A stretch of DNA of 64,000 bases. Source: Pseudomonas gingeri (GTDB lineage: Bacteria > Pseudomonadota > Gammaproteobacteria > Pseudomonadales > Pseudomonadaceae). The DNA lies in assembly GCF_013386115.1 (NCBI RefSeq), contig NZ_JACAOR010000010.1:423883-487882 (forward strand), written 5' to 3'. Shown piece by piece: positions 52,742-60,503 of the stretch. Positions within the stretch are counted from its first letter, which is position 1, and each line of letters begins with the position of its first letter. Under the pieces are notes generated by a model, which saw only the letters and a list, made by a program, of their open reading frames with translations, had not been told where the DNA came from and did not search any database. A program made the position numbers and the translations under genes.

Positions 52742-53860
52742 TTATTGACCGGCCCAGATGCCGCGGTAGACATCCCGATAATGGTTGTCCGGGTCATACA
52801 GGTTGCGGGGACCGCCATCGGTGGCGATGTTGCCCGCCACGACCAGGTGCACAGGCGCACTGAAGCCGCTCGGCGACTGCCCGGCAAAAGCCCGGTTCAG
52901 CTCATCGACCGCTTGCCAGCCGTGCAGGGACACCGGCTCGGCGACCGTGGCGCTCTGGTATTGCCCAGTCCGGATGCGCTGGAAGGCGGTTTCGCTGCCG
53001 TTGCCGGCCGAGACCCCGAGCAATGGCCCGTCAGCGGCGTAGCCGGCCTGCTGCAACGCCGGCGCCATGAAGTCGAACGTCAGGTCGTTGATCGACAAGG
53101 CATAGGTCCATTTCGCCCCGAAACGCTGCAACAGCGTGGTGGTCAGTTGCGGCATGCGTGTCGCCGAATCGGCCAGGGGCGCGTCCTCGATTTTCAGCAA
53201 CTGGCAACCCGAGCACTGCTTGACCAGCTCGGCCATCGCATTGGATTTACTGATGGCGATCTCGTAGGTGGAGTCGGTGAAGATCACCACCCCGGCCTTG
53301 CCGTCGGACTGCGCGACGGCGTACATCACCGCCGCCTTGCCGACGTCGAGCGGGTCGGTCGCCAGGTTGGTGAACAGTCCCGCCGCCGGTGCGGGTCCCG
53401 GCCTGGACAGCGAATGCCAGCCCACCACGCGGATGCCCCGGCTGCTGGCATCCTTGATCAACTGTGCCTGCTCGTTGGCATCCACGCTGCCCAGCACAAT
53501 GCCGTCGGGCTTGAGGGCAATGGCCTGGTTCAAGGCGGCCGAGCGCCCCGAGATGGAGCCCTGGCCGTCAATCGAGCGGAAGCTCCAGCCGATGGCCTTG
53601 GCCGCCTCCTGCACCGCCTGGCCGACACCGCGCGGGCCGCTGTCACGCTGGTCCGCGGAAACGAAGACGATGCTCTTGCCCGACTGCGCGGGCGCTCCGC
53701 TGGTGGGTCCGGTCCAGGGTTGGCCGGGTTGGGTGACGTCGCGGGTATACGCGCGCGCCTGTTCGAGAAAGGCATCCCCGGCATGGGCCGGCGCGGCCAG
53801 TGGCAAGCACACGGCCATCGCCGCGCAGAGATGTAGGCGCTTCAGGTCGAGCATGTTCAT
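52742..53860 (-). CDS. Periplasmic substrate-binding protein of a CUT2-type ABC importer
   Basis: A 372-residue type I binding protein. The signal peptide ends near 'AAPAHA'. 'KSIVFVSADQRDSGPRGVGQAVQEAAKAIGWSF', 'NQAIALKPDGIVLGSVDANEQAQLIKDASSRGIRVVGWHS' are typical of ribose-binding-protein relatives. The bound ligand cannot be deduced. It follows the permease gene by 51 bp; this ATPase-permease-binding protein order is the reverse of many ribose-type operons. Confidence 0.87.
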   Translation of the reverse strand: MNMLDLKRLHLCAAMAVCLPLAAPAHAGDAFLEQARAYTRDVTQPGQPWTGPTSGAPAQSGKSIVFVSADQRDSGPRGVGQAVQEAAKAIGWSFRSIDGQGSISGRSAALNQAIALKPDGIVLGSVDANEQAQLIKDASSRGIRVVGWHSLSRPGPAPAAGLFTNLATDPLDVGKAAVMYAVAQSDGKAGVVIFTDSTYEIAISKSNAMAELVKQCSGCQLLKIEDAPLADSATRMPQLTTTLLQRFGAKWTYALSINDLTFDFMAPALQQAGYAADGPLLGVSAGNGSETAFQRIRTGQYQSATVAEPVSLHGWQAVDELNRAFAGQSPSGFSAPVHLVVAGNIATDGGPRNLYDPDNHYRDVYRGIWAGQ

Positions 53861-53911
53861 GGTGTCCCCTTTTGTTGTTTTTGGATTGAGGTGCATCGCG
53901 GAAAGAGGGTT

Positions 53912-54991
53912 TCAGGTGGAGGCTGCCTTGCCCTGCGGATCGCCCGCTGCGCCGGCCGCGATGGCCGGACGCTTGCGAGCCACGCTGCGCCGACGCTGGG
54001 CATAGCCGGCAATGCCGATGGCCACCAGCAGGGTCATGCCGTTGAACAGCGGCTCGACATAGAACTCGCCACCCAGTTGCTGGATACCGGAGATGCCCAC
54101 AGCGAGGATCACCACCCCGACCACCGTGCCCCAGACATTCACCCGCCCCGGCTTGATGGTGGTCGACCCGAGGAAGGCGCCGACCAGCGCCGGCAGCAGG
54201 AAGTCGAGCCCGACGCTGGCCTGGCCGATGCGCAGCTTGGCCGCCAGGATCACCCCGGCGAAGGCCGTCAATGCACCGGAGGCCACGAACGCGCCAATCA
54301 CATAACGGCGGGTGGGAATGCCGTTCAAGGTGGCGGCCCGGGAGTTGGCACCGATGGCGTACAGGTAGCGTCCGACCGGCAGGAAGTCGGCCGCGAGCCA
54401 CAGCACCAGGCTGATGACCAGCACGTACACCGCGACAATCGGCATGCCCCACAAATGGCTGGTGAACAGCGCCGTGAACGCGTCCGGCAAACTGCCGATG
54501 ACCTGCCGTCCCTGGGTATGCCACATGGCAATGGCGTACAGCACGGTGCCGGTGCCCAGGGTGGCGATGAACGAGTCGATCTGGGCGATCTCCACCAGCA
54601 GGCCGTTCAGCAAGCCCAGCAGCGCCCCCAGGACCAGGACGATGACCACGGCCGTGATCCAGTCGAGCCCATAGACCGTCTGCAGGCTGATGGCGAGGAT
54701 ATGCCAGAGGACAATCCCGTAGCCCACCGTGAGATCGATGCGGCCGCTGGACATCGGGATCATCGCCGCCAGCGCGAGAATGGCGATGATCGCCTTGTCG
54801 CCGATGATCGAACGCAGGTTGAGCAGCGTCGGGAAGGTCTCCGGCAACAGGATCGAGAACAGCGCGATCAACAGCAGCGTCAGGATCGGCAGGCCGAACA
54901 CCGGCAGCAGGCGCAACAGGCGGGCGAACCCCGACAGTTCGGCCAGCTCTCGGCGGGTCGGTTCGAGCGCGTTGGATTTAAGCGATTGCAT
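53912..54991 (-). CDS. CUT2-type ABC transporter permease (RbsC-like)
   Basis: A 359-residue inner-membrane permease with eight or more helices. 'MIPMSSGRIDLTVGYGIVLWHI', 'NGLLVEIAQIDSFIATLGTGTVLYAI', 'GRYLYAIGANSRAATLNGIPTRRYVIGAFVASGALTAFAG' and 'GAFLGSTTIKPGRVNVWGTVVG' are all RbsC-family signatures. It starts 9 bp after the ATPase gene and would form a homodimeric channel. The family moves sugars, autoinducer-2, and also some nucleosides or urea-like compounds. Confidence 0.92.
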   Translation of the reverse strand: MQSLKSNALEPTRRELAELSGFARLLRLLPVFGLPILTLLLIALFSILLPETFPTLLNLRSIIGDKAIIAILALAAMIPMSSGRIDLTVGYGIVLWHILAISLQTVYGLDWITAVVIVLVLGALLGLLNGLLVEIAQIDSFIATLGTGTVLYAIAMWHTQGRQVIGSLPDAFTALFTSHLWGMPIVAVYVLVISLVLWLAADFLPVGRYLYAIGANSRAATLNGIPTRRYVIGAFVASGALTAFAGVILAAKLRIGQASVGLDFLLPALVGAFLGSTTIKPGRVNVWGTVVGVVILAVGISGIQQLGGEFYVEPLFNGMTLLVAIGIAGYAQRRRSVARKRPAIAAGAAGDPQGKAAST

Positions 54992-55000
54992 GGTGGAACC

Positions 55001-56560
55001 TCACGCGGTTTTGATTATTGTTGTGGGAGCGGGATCGGCGGCATCCAGGGAGGCGCAACGCAGCAGTGCATCGACGCTCAGTTGCGCCATCGGCAACTCG
55101 CGGGCGATGCGGCCATCGCGAAAGATCAGGGCGCGGTGGCAGATCTGCGCGGTTTCCTCGAAGTCCGAGGAGATCAGCAGCACGGCCATGCCGGTCCGGA
55201 CCGCATCACCGAGCAGGCGATAGATCTCCACCTTGGCGCCGATATCGACGCCGGCAGTGGGGTCTTCGAGCATCAGCACATGGGCACCGATGCGCAGCCA
55301 GCGGGCGATCACCACCTTCTGCTGGTTGCCGCCGGACAGCGTCTCGATCGGCGCCGAGGGATCATTCGGCGCCAGGGCCACACGACGCCCCAGCTCAAGG
55401 GCTTCACCGCCCTCGCTGGCCGGGGAGCGCGGCTTGAACCCGGTGCGGCCGCTGGCCAGGGGATTGAGGAAGAGGTTTTCACGGATACTCAGTCCGGGCG
55501 CGATGGACTCGCCGTAGCGATCACCGGCCACCAGGCAGACGCCACTGGCGATGGCGGCGGCAGGCGTCGACAGATTCACCCCGGCGCCGTTGAGCAGGAC
55601 TTCGCCGCTGACGATCGCAGCCGCGCCGAACAGCGCCTTGCCCAACGAATCGTGCCCCGCCCCGCGCAAGCCCACCAGGCCGAGGATCTCGCCCCGGCGC
55701 ACATCGAAATCCAGTGGTCCGGCCTCCTCCGTCACCAGCCCGCGGACGGTCAACACGGTCGGTGCCGCCCTGACCAGCTGCGGCCGGACAAACACCGAGT
55801 CGGGTTCGCGGCCGATGATGTGCCGGACCAGTTCGTCCGGGCGGGTCTGCCGGGTGGCCTGCTCGGCCACCTTGCGCCCGTCGCGCAGCACGACGATGCG
55901 ATCCGAAAGCGCAAAGACTTCATCGAGCCGGTGCGACACGTAGATCATCGCCACACCCCGTGCCCGCAGGCCCTTGAGGACCTCATGGAGTCGCAGCACT
56001 TCATTTTCGGGAAGACTGGCGCTCGGCTCGTCCAGGACCATGACGTCGGCCTGGCTGGACAGTCCCCGGGCAATCGCCACCAGGGATTTTTCCGCCCGGC
56101 TCAGCTCGCCGACCCGCTGCCGCGGATCGATCTCGCCACCGACCAGCGCCAGCGCCTCACGGGCCCGGCGGGTGACCGACGACCAATGGATGAGCCCGGA
56201 CTTTTTCGGATAGAACGTCGAGAGAGCGATGTTTTCGGCGACAGTCATCCAGTCGACCAGCCCCAGGTCCTGGTGCACGAAGGCAATGCGCTTGTGGTTG
56301 GCCGCAGGATCGAACGGCTCGCCGCGAAACAGCAGGCGTCCGCTGGACGGCAGGTGGACCCCGGCGAGAATCTTGATCAGGGTCGATTTCCCCGCGCCGT
56401 TCTCACCCAGCAGGGCGACGATCTCACCGGGGGCGATGGCGAAACTCACATCCATCAGGGCGGGCACGCCGTTGAATTTTTTCCCGATCCCTTCGACGGT
56501 GAGGATGGCCGGGACAGCAGTCCCTGGCGTGGGGTTTTGCGGATGCAGCTCAGCTTGCAT
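55001..56560 (-). CDS. Double-domain ABC ATPase of the CUT2 importer (RbsA-like)
   Basis: A 519-residue protein with two ABC modules. The first has Walker A 'GENGAGKST' and a degenerate signature 'ELSRAEKSLVAIARGLS', Walker B 'VMVLDEPSASL'. The second has a changed Walker A ('GLRGAGHDSLGKALFG') and the signature 'LSGGNQQKVVIARWL' with 'LMLEDPTAGVD', as usual in RbsA proteins. ATG 56560 follows GGAGGAT; an extra ATG at 56596 has no such site. First gene of the ABC-deacetylase operon, divergent from the AraC regulator. Confidence 0.92.
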   Translation of the reverse strand: MQAELHPQNPTPGTAVPAILTVEGIGKKFNGVPALMDVSFAIAPGEIVALLGENGAGKSTLIKILAGVHLPSSGRLLFRGEPFDPAANHKRIAFVHQDLGLVDWMTVAENIALSTFYPKKSGLIHWSSVTRRAREALALVGGEIDPRQRVGELSRAEKSLVAIARGLSSQADVMVLDEPSASLPENEVLRLHEVLKGLRARGVAMIYVSHRLDEVFALSDRIVVLRDGRKVAEQATRQTRPDELVRHIIGREPDSVFVRPQLVRAAPTVLTVRGLVTEEAGPLDFDVRRGEILGLVGLRGAGHDSLGKALFGAAAIVSGEVLLNGAGVNLSTPAAAIASGVCLVAGDRYGESIAPGLSIRENLFLNPLASGRTGFKPRSPASEGGEALELGRRVALAPNDPSAPIETLSGGNQQKVVIARWLRIGAHVLMLEDPTAGVDIGAKVEIYRLLGDAVRTGMAVLLISSDFEETAQICHRALIFRDGRIARELPMAQLSVDALLRCASLDAADPAPTTIIKTA

Positions 56561-56649
56561 ATCATCCTCCGTGGCCGTTTTTAGTTTTATGGCCATGTTA
56601 TTTTTGTTTTCGGCTATTATCCGCCCCACAGGAATTGCCACCGACTGAA

Positions 56650-56679
56650 ATCGGCCAATCAATCATCGAATATCGGCCA
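56650..56679. promoter_or_regulatory. Direct repeat ATCGGCCA x2, candidate AraC site
   Basis: ATCGGCCA at 56650-56657 and 56672-56679, 22 bp apart, lies in the divergent gap between the ABC operon and the AraC gene. AraC-type proteins typically bind direct repeats about two helical turns apart, so this fits autoregulation and control of the importer. Confidence 0.5.
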
Positions 56680-56729
56680 CCCCTCAGGCGCGGCTCGGTG
56701 TGCAGCGGCCCATCCACTGGAGTGAAGAC

Positions 56730-57575
56730 ATGAGTGACGCGGCGCAGTTATCGGTCTGGATCGAACCGGAGGATGACGTCCACAACCCTTTTCGCTGCGA
56801 CGCCCCCACGCCCGAATGCGTGGAGCGCATCGAACCGGGCCGGCTGACGGTCGGCTCGCGGGGCGACGGCAAGAACAAGATCCTCTGCGTGGAACGTGGC
56901 CGGGTAAAACTGGAAGGTCCCCATGGCCAGTGGCTGATCCTGCCGGCGCACATGGTGTTCATTCCCCATGACCGGCCCTACCGGATCCACGCCAGCGCCG
57001 ATGCGGTGCTGGTGGTCATCCACCTGGGCGCGGAACATACCGTCTGGCAGCACGAAGGTTGCTGGGCCGCCTCGATCAGCAGCCTGGCCCGGGAGATGTT
57101 CGGCTATGCCTTGCGCTGGGGGCGCACGCGGGACGCCGACGATGCCGTGGCCAACGGTTACCTCAACACCCTGGGCCTGCTCTGCAAGGACTGGTTCGAA
57201 TGTTCGAGAATGATGTGGGTGCCCTATGGCGAGTCGCCGATCATCAAGCGCGCCGTCGCCTATACCCGCACACGCCTGGACACCGCGACCATCGAACTGG
57301 CGGCCGAAGCGGCCGGGACCTCGACGCGCACCCTGCGCCGGCATTTCCAGGAAGAACTGGGCATGAGCTGGCGCCGCTTCCTCCAGGAATTGCGCATGAC
57401 CCGCGCCATCGAACTGCTCACGCGCAAGCAGATGTCGGTGACCCAGACCGCCCTGGAAGTCGGCTTCAACAGCGGTGCCGCCTTCACCCTGGCGTTTACC
57501 GCCTTCACCGGCAAGACGCCGAGCGCCTATGTGCGCGAGTTCCTGAGCAACGGTTCCATCATTCAACAGGCCTGA
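56730..57575 (+). CDS. AraC-family transcriptional regulator
   Basis: A 281-residue regulator with an N-terminal cupin-like sensor ('RGRVKLEGPHGQWLILPAHMVFIPHDRPYRIHASADAVLVVIH') and a C-terminal double helix-turn-helix: 'IELAAEAAGTSTRTLRRHFQEELGMSWRRFLQELRMTRAIELL' and 'VTQTALEVGFNSGAAFTLAFTAFTGKTPSAY'. ATG 56730 is used; a GTG at 56700 is in frame. It is divergent from the ABC importer and 272 bp before Nit1C. The importer is the more likely target because Nit1C has a sigma-54 promoter. Confidence 0.9.
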   Translation: MSDAAQLSVWIEPEDDVHNPFRCDAPTPECVERIEPGRLTVGSRGDGKNKILCVERGRVKLEGPHGQWLILPAHMVFIPHDRPYRIHASADAVLVVIHLGAEHTVWQHEGCWAASISSLAREMFGYALRWGRTRDADDAVANGYLNTLGLLCKDWFECSRMMWVPYGESPIIKRAVAYTRTRLDTATIELAAEAAGTSTRTLRRHFQEELGMSWRRFLQELRMTRAIELLTRKQMSVTQTALEVGFNSGAAFTLAFTAFTGKTPSAYVREFLSNGSIIQQA

Positions 57576-57610
57576 CACTGCCGGGGCGTTGCCGACCCAC
57601 GCCCGAGGGG

Positions 57611-57624
57611 TACGAACTCTCGTC
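57611..57624. promoter_or_regulatory. Weak third TACGA-N4-TCGTC dyad
   Basis: TACGAACTCTCGTC keeps 9 of 10 arm bases of the TACGA-N4-TCGTA dyad at 57634-57647, centred 23 bp further upstream. It may be a low-affinity enhancer site for the sigma-54 activator. Confidence 0.35.
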
Positions 57625-57633
57625 GAACCCCAC

Positions 57634-57647
57634 TACGAATAATCGTA
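57634..57647. promoter_or_regulatory. TACGA-ATAA-TCGTA dyad, enhancer site for Nit1C
   Basis: TACGAATAATCGTA has perfect 5-bp arms, about 150 bp before the predicted transcription start. Same motif type as the two dyads before the sigma-54 activator gene at 48367-50259. Confidence 0.65.
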
Positions 57648-57651
57648 TTTC

Positions 57652-57665
57652 TACGTAATTACGTA
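57652..57665. promoter_or_regulatory. TACGT-AATT-ACGTA dyad, enhancer site for Nit1C
   Basis: A perfect palindrome (16 bp with the flanking C and G, 57651-57666), centred 18 bp from the dyad at 57634-57647 and about 100 bp upstream of the -24 element. The AATT core matches that of the site at 50304-50317. Confidence 0.65.
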
Positions 57666-57765
57666 GCCGTTTCGACCTGCAAATGTGCTCCACAAACCCG
57701 CCACGAACGAAAAATATTCATATTTTTCAATCAGATAAAAACAAACCGTCGGCACCACGAAAAAC

Positions 57766-57781
57766 TGGCACGTCCTTCGCT
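57766..57781 (+). promoter_or_regulatory. Sigma-54 (-24/-12) promoter of the Nit1C operon
   Basis: TGGCACG-N4-TCGCT matches the consensus TGGCACG-N4-TTGCW at every defined position but one. The invariant GG (57767-57768) and GC (57779-57780) are 12 bp apart as required. Transcription should start near 57792, about 55 bp before the first gene. A symmetric A/T block (57710-57727, AAAAATA-TTCA-TATTTTT) lies between the enhancer dyads and the promoter and may help bend the DNA. Confidence 0.8.
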
Positions 57782-57847
57782 CCATGCCTTGCAACGATCA
57801 GCCGCTCCCCGGCCATCGATAACAGCAACCATAACGGAGACGACACC

Positions 57848-58330
57848 ATGCCAAACGTGGACATTGCCCATTACCAAGATGGCGACTTCCTGGTCAATTA
57901 CGAAGAAAAGGTCTTCGAGGACGTCAAGGCCGAACCGGGTGCCAAGGCCCTGCTGACGTTCCACACCATCGCCTTCGAAGGGTCCATCGGCCTGGTCAAC
58001 CTGTTGCAGGCCAAGCGCCTGCTGCGCAAGGGCTTCGAAACCAAGATCCTGCTCTACGGACCGGGCGTGCAACTGGGGGTGCAGCGCGGCTTCCCGACCC
58101 TCGGCGCCGAAGCCTTCCCCGGTCACCTGGCGGTGAACAACCAGATCAAGGCCTTCATGGCCGAAGGCGGTGAGGTCTACGCCTGCCGCTTCGCCCTGCA
58201 AGCCCTCTACGGCCAGACCGAAAAAGCCCTGATCGAAGGCATCCGCCCGATCAACCCGCTGGACGTGATGGACCTGCGCCTGCTGATGCGCCGCGAGGGC
58301 GCCATGATCATCGATACCTGGACCGCATAA
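57848..58330 (+). CDS. MSMEG_0572/Sll0783-family nitrogen starvation response protein
   Basis: A 160-residue protein that I recognise as the first member of Nit1C clusters: 'KALLTFHTIAFEGSIGLVNLLQAKRLLRKGFETKILLYGPGVQLGVQRGFPTLG' and 'IRPINPLDVMDLRLLMRREGAMIIDTWTA'. The fold resembles the DsrE-like family (a tentative link). Its biochemical role is not known. GGAG sits 8 bp before the ATG. It follows the sigma-54 promoter and starts the seven-gene operon; the gap to the nitrilase is 108 bp. Confidence 0.9.
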   Translation: MPNVDIAHYQDGDFLVNYEEKVFEDVKAEPGAKALLTFHTIAFEGSIGLVNLLQAKRLLRKGFETKILLYGPGVQLGVQRGFPTLGAEAFPGHLAVNNQIKAFMAEGGEVYACRFALQALYGQTEKALIEGIRPINPLDVMDLRLLMRREGAMIIDTWTA

Positions 58331-58438
58331 GGCCGCCTGGAACCCGGTGGGCGTGCGATGGCGACCGTGAGCGCCATCGCCGGCACCACCACGCTCAACG
58401 CCGCCCGACAGCCGACCACCCCGACAGGAACCCCTGAC

Positions 58439-59395
58439 ATGTCCACTATCCGCGCTGCCGCCGTCCAGTTCAGCCCTGTGCTGTATTCCCGTGAAGCCAC
58501 GGTAGCCAAGCTCTGCAACACGCTCCTGGACCTGGGTCGCCAAGGCGTCCGGTTCGCGGTGTTCCCGGAAACCGTGGTGCCTTACTACCCCTATTTCTCC
58601 TTTGTCCAACCGCCCTTCGCGATGGGCAGGGAACACCTGCAACTGCTCGAACAATCGGTCACCGTGCCGTCCGATGCGACCCGGCAACTGGGCGAAGCCT
58701 GTCGCGAGGCCGGGATCGTCGCCTGCATCGGCATCAACGAACGCGATGGCGGCACGATCTACAACGCGCAGTTGCTGTTCGATGCCGACGGCACACTGAT
58801 CCAGCATCGGCGCAAGATCACCCCCACCTACCACGAACGCATGGTCTGGGGCCAAGGCGACGGCTCTGGCCTGCGCGCCACCGACAGCGCCGTCGGCCGC
58901 ATCGGCGCGCTGGCCTGCTGGGAGCATTACAACCCCCTGGCGCGCTATGCGTTGATGGCCGATGGCGAGCAGATTCACGCGGCGATGTTCCCCGGCTCCC
59001 TGGTCGGGCAGGTCTTCGCCGAACAGATCGAAGTCACCATCCGCCACCACGCCCTGGAGTCCGGGTGCTTCGTGGTCAATGCCACCGCATGGCTGGATGC
59101 CAAACAACAGGCGCGGATCATGGCCGACACCGGCTGCGCCCTGGAGCCCATTTCCGGCGGCTGCTTCACCGCCATCGTCTCGCCGGAAGGCAAGTTGCTG
59201 GGCGAGCCGCTGCGCAGCGGCGAAGGAGCAGTGATCGCCGATCTGGACTTCAACCTGATCGACAAGCGCAAGCGGATGATGGACGCGGTGGGGCACTACA
59301 GCCGCCCCGAGCTGCTGAGCCTGCTGATCGACCGGCGCCCCGCCGCGCACCTGCATGAGCGGCGCGAAAGCTTCGAGGGCCAGGCCCATGAGTAG
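58439..59395 (+). CDS. Nit1-type nitrilase
   Basis: A 318-residue nitrilase with the full catalytic set: Glu44 in 'FPETVVPYYPYFSF', Lys126 in 'RRKITPTYHERMVWGQGDG' and Cys160 in 'LACWEHYNPL'. CWEH is typical of true nitrilases rather than amidases. It would convert a nitrile to an acid plus ammonia; within Nit1C the physiological nitrile is unknown and may be formed from cyanide and an aldehyde or keto acid. ATG 58439 follows CAGGAAC. The last 8 bp overlap the radical SAM gene. Confidence 0.93.
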   Translation: MSTIRAAAVQFSPVLYSREATVAKLCNTLLDLGRQGVRFAVFPETVVPYYPYFSFVQPPFAMGREHLQLLEQSVTVPSDATRQLGEACREAGIVACIGINERDGGTIYNAQLLFDADGTLIQHRRKITPTYHERMVWGQGDGSGLRATDSAVGRIGALACWEHYNPLARYALMADGEQIHAAMFPGSLVGQVFAEQIEVTIRHHALESGCFVVNATAWLDAKQQARIMADTGCALEPISGGCFTAIVSPEGKLLGEPLRSGEGAVIADLDFNLIDKRKRMMDAVGHYSRPELLSLLIDRRPAAHLHERRESFEGQAHE

Positions 59396-60488
59396 CCTGC
59401 TCGCCTCCTCGGCCGGCACGGACCTGCTGGCCGAACTGCAATGCCACGGTGTGCGCTGGCAAGGCGCCGACGGCCTGTCGCGCAAAGGCGGGGCCGGCCC
59501 TTCGGACCACAAGGCGCTGAGCCTGGACGCCCACACCGCGATGGTGCCGATGCTCAACCGCGCCTCCCTGGACTCGCCCTACTCCGCCGTCCCCGATGCG
59601 GCCGGCCAGCAGGCACTGATCTTTCGCGAAGGCCTGCAGGTCGGCCAGGTGCAATTGCCGGGGGTGCCGAACTTCTATGCCCTGAGCACCGCAGACGGCA
59701 CGCCCTACTGGAAGATTGCCACGCTGCACAGCAAAGACGTGCTGGCGACCACGATCCTGCAGCATTGCATCCGCCTGAACGAAGCCGCGACCGCCTGCCA
59801 GTTCTGCGCCATCGGCCAGTCCCTCGCCGCGGGCAAGACCATTGCCCGCAAGCGTCCGGCGCAACTGGCCGAAGTCGCCAAGGCCGCGGTGGAACTCGAT
59901 GGCGTCAAGCACATGGTGATGACCACCGGCACGCCACAGACCGCCGACCGTGGCGCCGCCATTCTCTGCGAATCCGCAGCGGCCGTCAGGGCCGTGGTCG
60001 ACCTGCCGATCCAGGCCCAGTGCGAACCGCCGGACGACGATGCCTGGTTCCAGCGCCTCAAGGACAGCGGCGTGGTCTCGCTGGGCATGCACCTGGAAGC
60101 GGTCACCGATGCCGTGCGCCGCCGCATCATGCCGGGCAAGGCCGAAGTGACGCTGGAACGTTATTTCAGCGCCTTCGATGCCGCCGTCCAGGTGTTCGGC
60201 CGCGGCCAGGTCAGCACCTACATCCTCGCTGGCCTGGGCGACAGCGAAGACGCCATCGCGCAGATGAGCGAACGCCTGGCGAGCGCCGGCGTGTACCCCT
60301 TCGTCGTGCCGTTCGTGCCCATCGACGGCACACCGCTGGCCCATCACCCCAAGCCCGACAGCGCCTTCATGCAGCGGCTCTACCCGCGCATCGGCGCCAG
60401 CCTGCGCAGGCACGGCCTGCACTCGGACCAGATCAACGCCGGCTGTGCCAAATGCGGCGCCTGCTCGGCCCTGAAACACCACGAGTAA
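59388..60488 (+). CDS. MSMEG_0568-family radical SAM protein
   Basis: A 366-residue radical SAM protein of the Nit1C set. The iron-sulfur cysteines are Cys127, Cys137 and Cys140, a CX9CX2C spacing instead of the standard CX3CX2C, in 'HCIRLNEAATACQFCAIGQ'. A second cysteine group, Cys353/356/359 (CX2CX2C), near the C-terminus could help hold an auxiliary cluster. 'VKHMVMTTGTPQTADRG' and 'VSLGMHLEAVTDAVRRRIMPGK' resemble biotin-synthase/lipoyl-synthase-type barrels. It overlaps the nitrilase gene by 8 bp. The reaction is unknown. Confidence 0.9.
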   Translation: MSSLLASSAGTDLLAELQCHGVRWQGADGLSRKGGAGPSDHKALSLDAHTAMVPMLNRASLDSPYSAVPDAAGQQALIFREGLQVGQVQLPGVPNFYALSTADGTPYWKIATLHSKDVLATTILQHCIRLNEAATACQFCAIGQSLAAGKTIARKRPAQLAEVAKAAVELDGVKHMVMTTGTPQTADRGAAILCESAAAVRAVVDLPIQAQCEPPDDDAWFQRLKDSGVVSLGMHLEAVTDAVRRRIMPGKAEVTLERYFSAFDAAVQVFGRGQVSTYILAGLGDSEDAIAQMSERLASAGVYPFVVPFVPIDGTPLAHHPKPDSAFMQRLYPRIGASLRRHGLHSDQINAGCAKCGACSALKHHE

Positions 60489-60503
60489 CCGGAGCCCCAC
60501 GCC

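Noticed and set aside
53891..56584. 897-codon plus-strand frame, the longest in the window
   Set aside because: Mirror of the ABC permease and ATPase genes; no domain and an extreme Q/H/R-rich composition.
57651..57666. Recombination or attachment site
   Set aside because: The 16-bp palindrome is better explained as one of a set of regulatory dyads; no integrase or duplicated copy is present.
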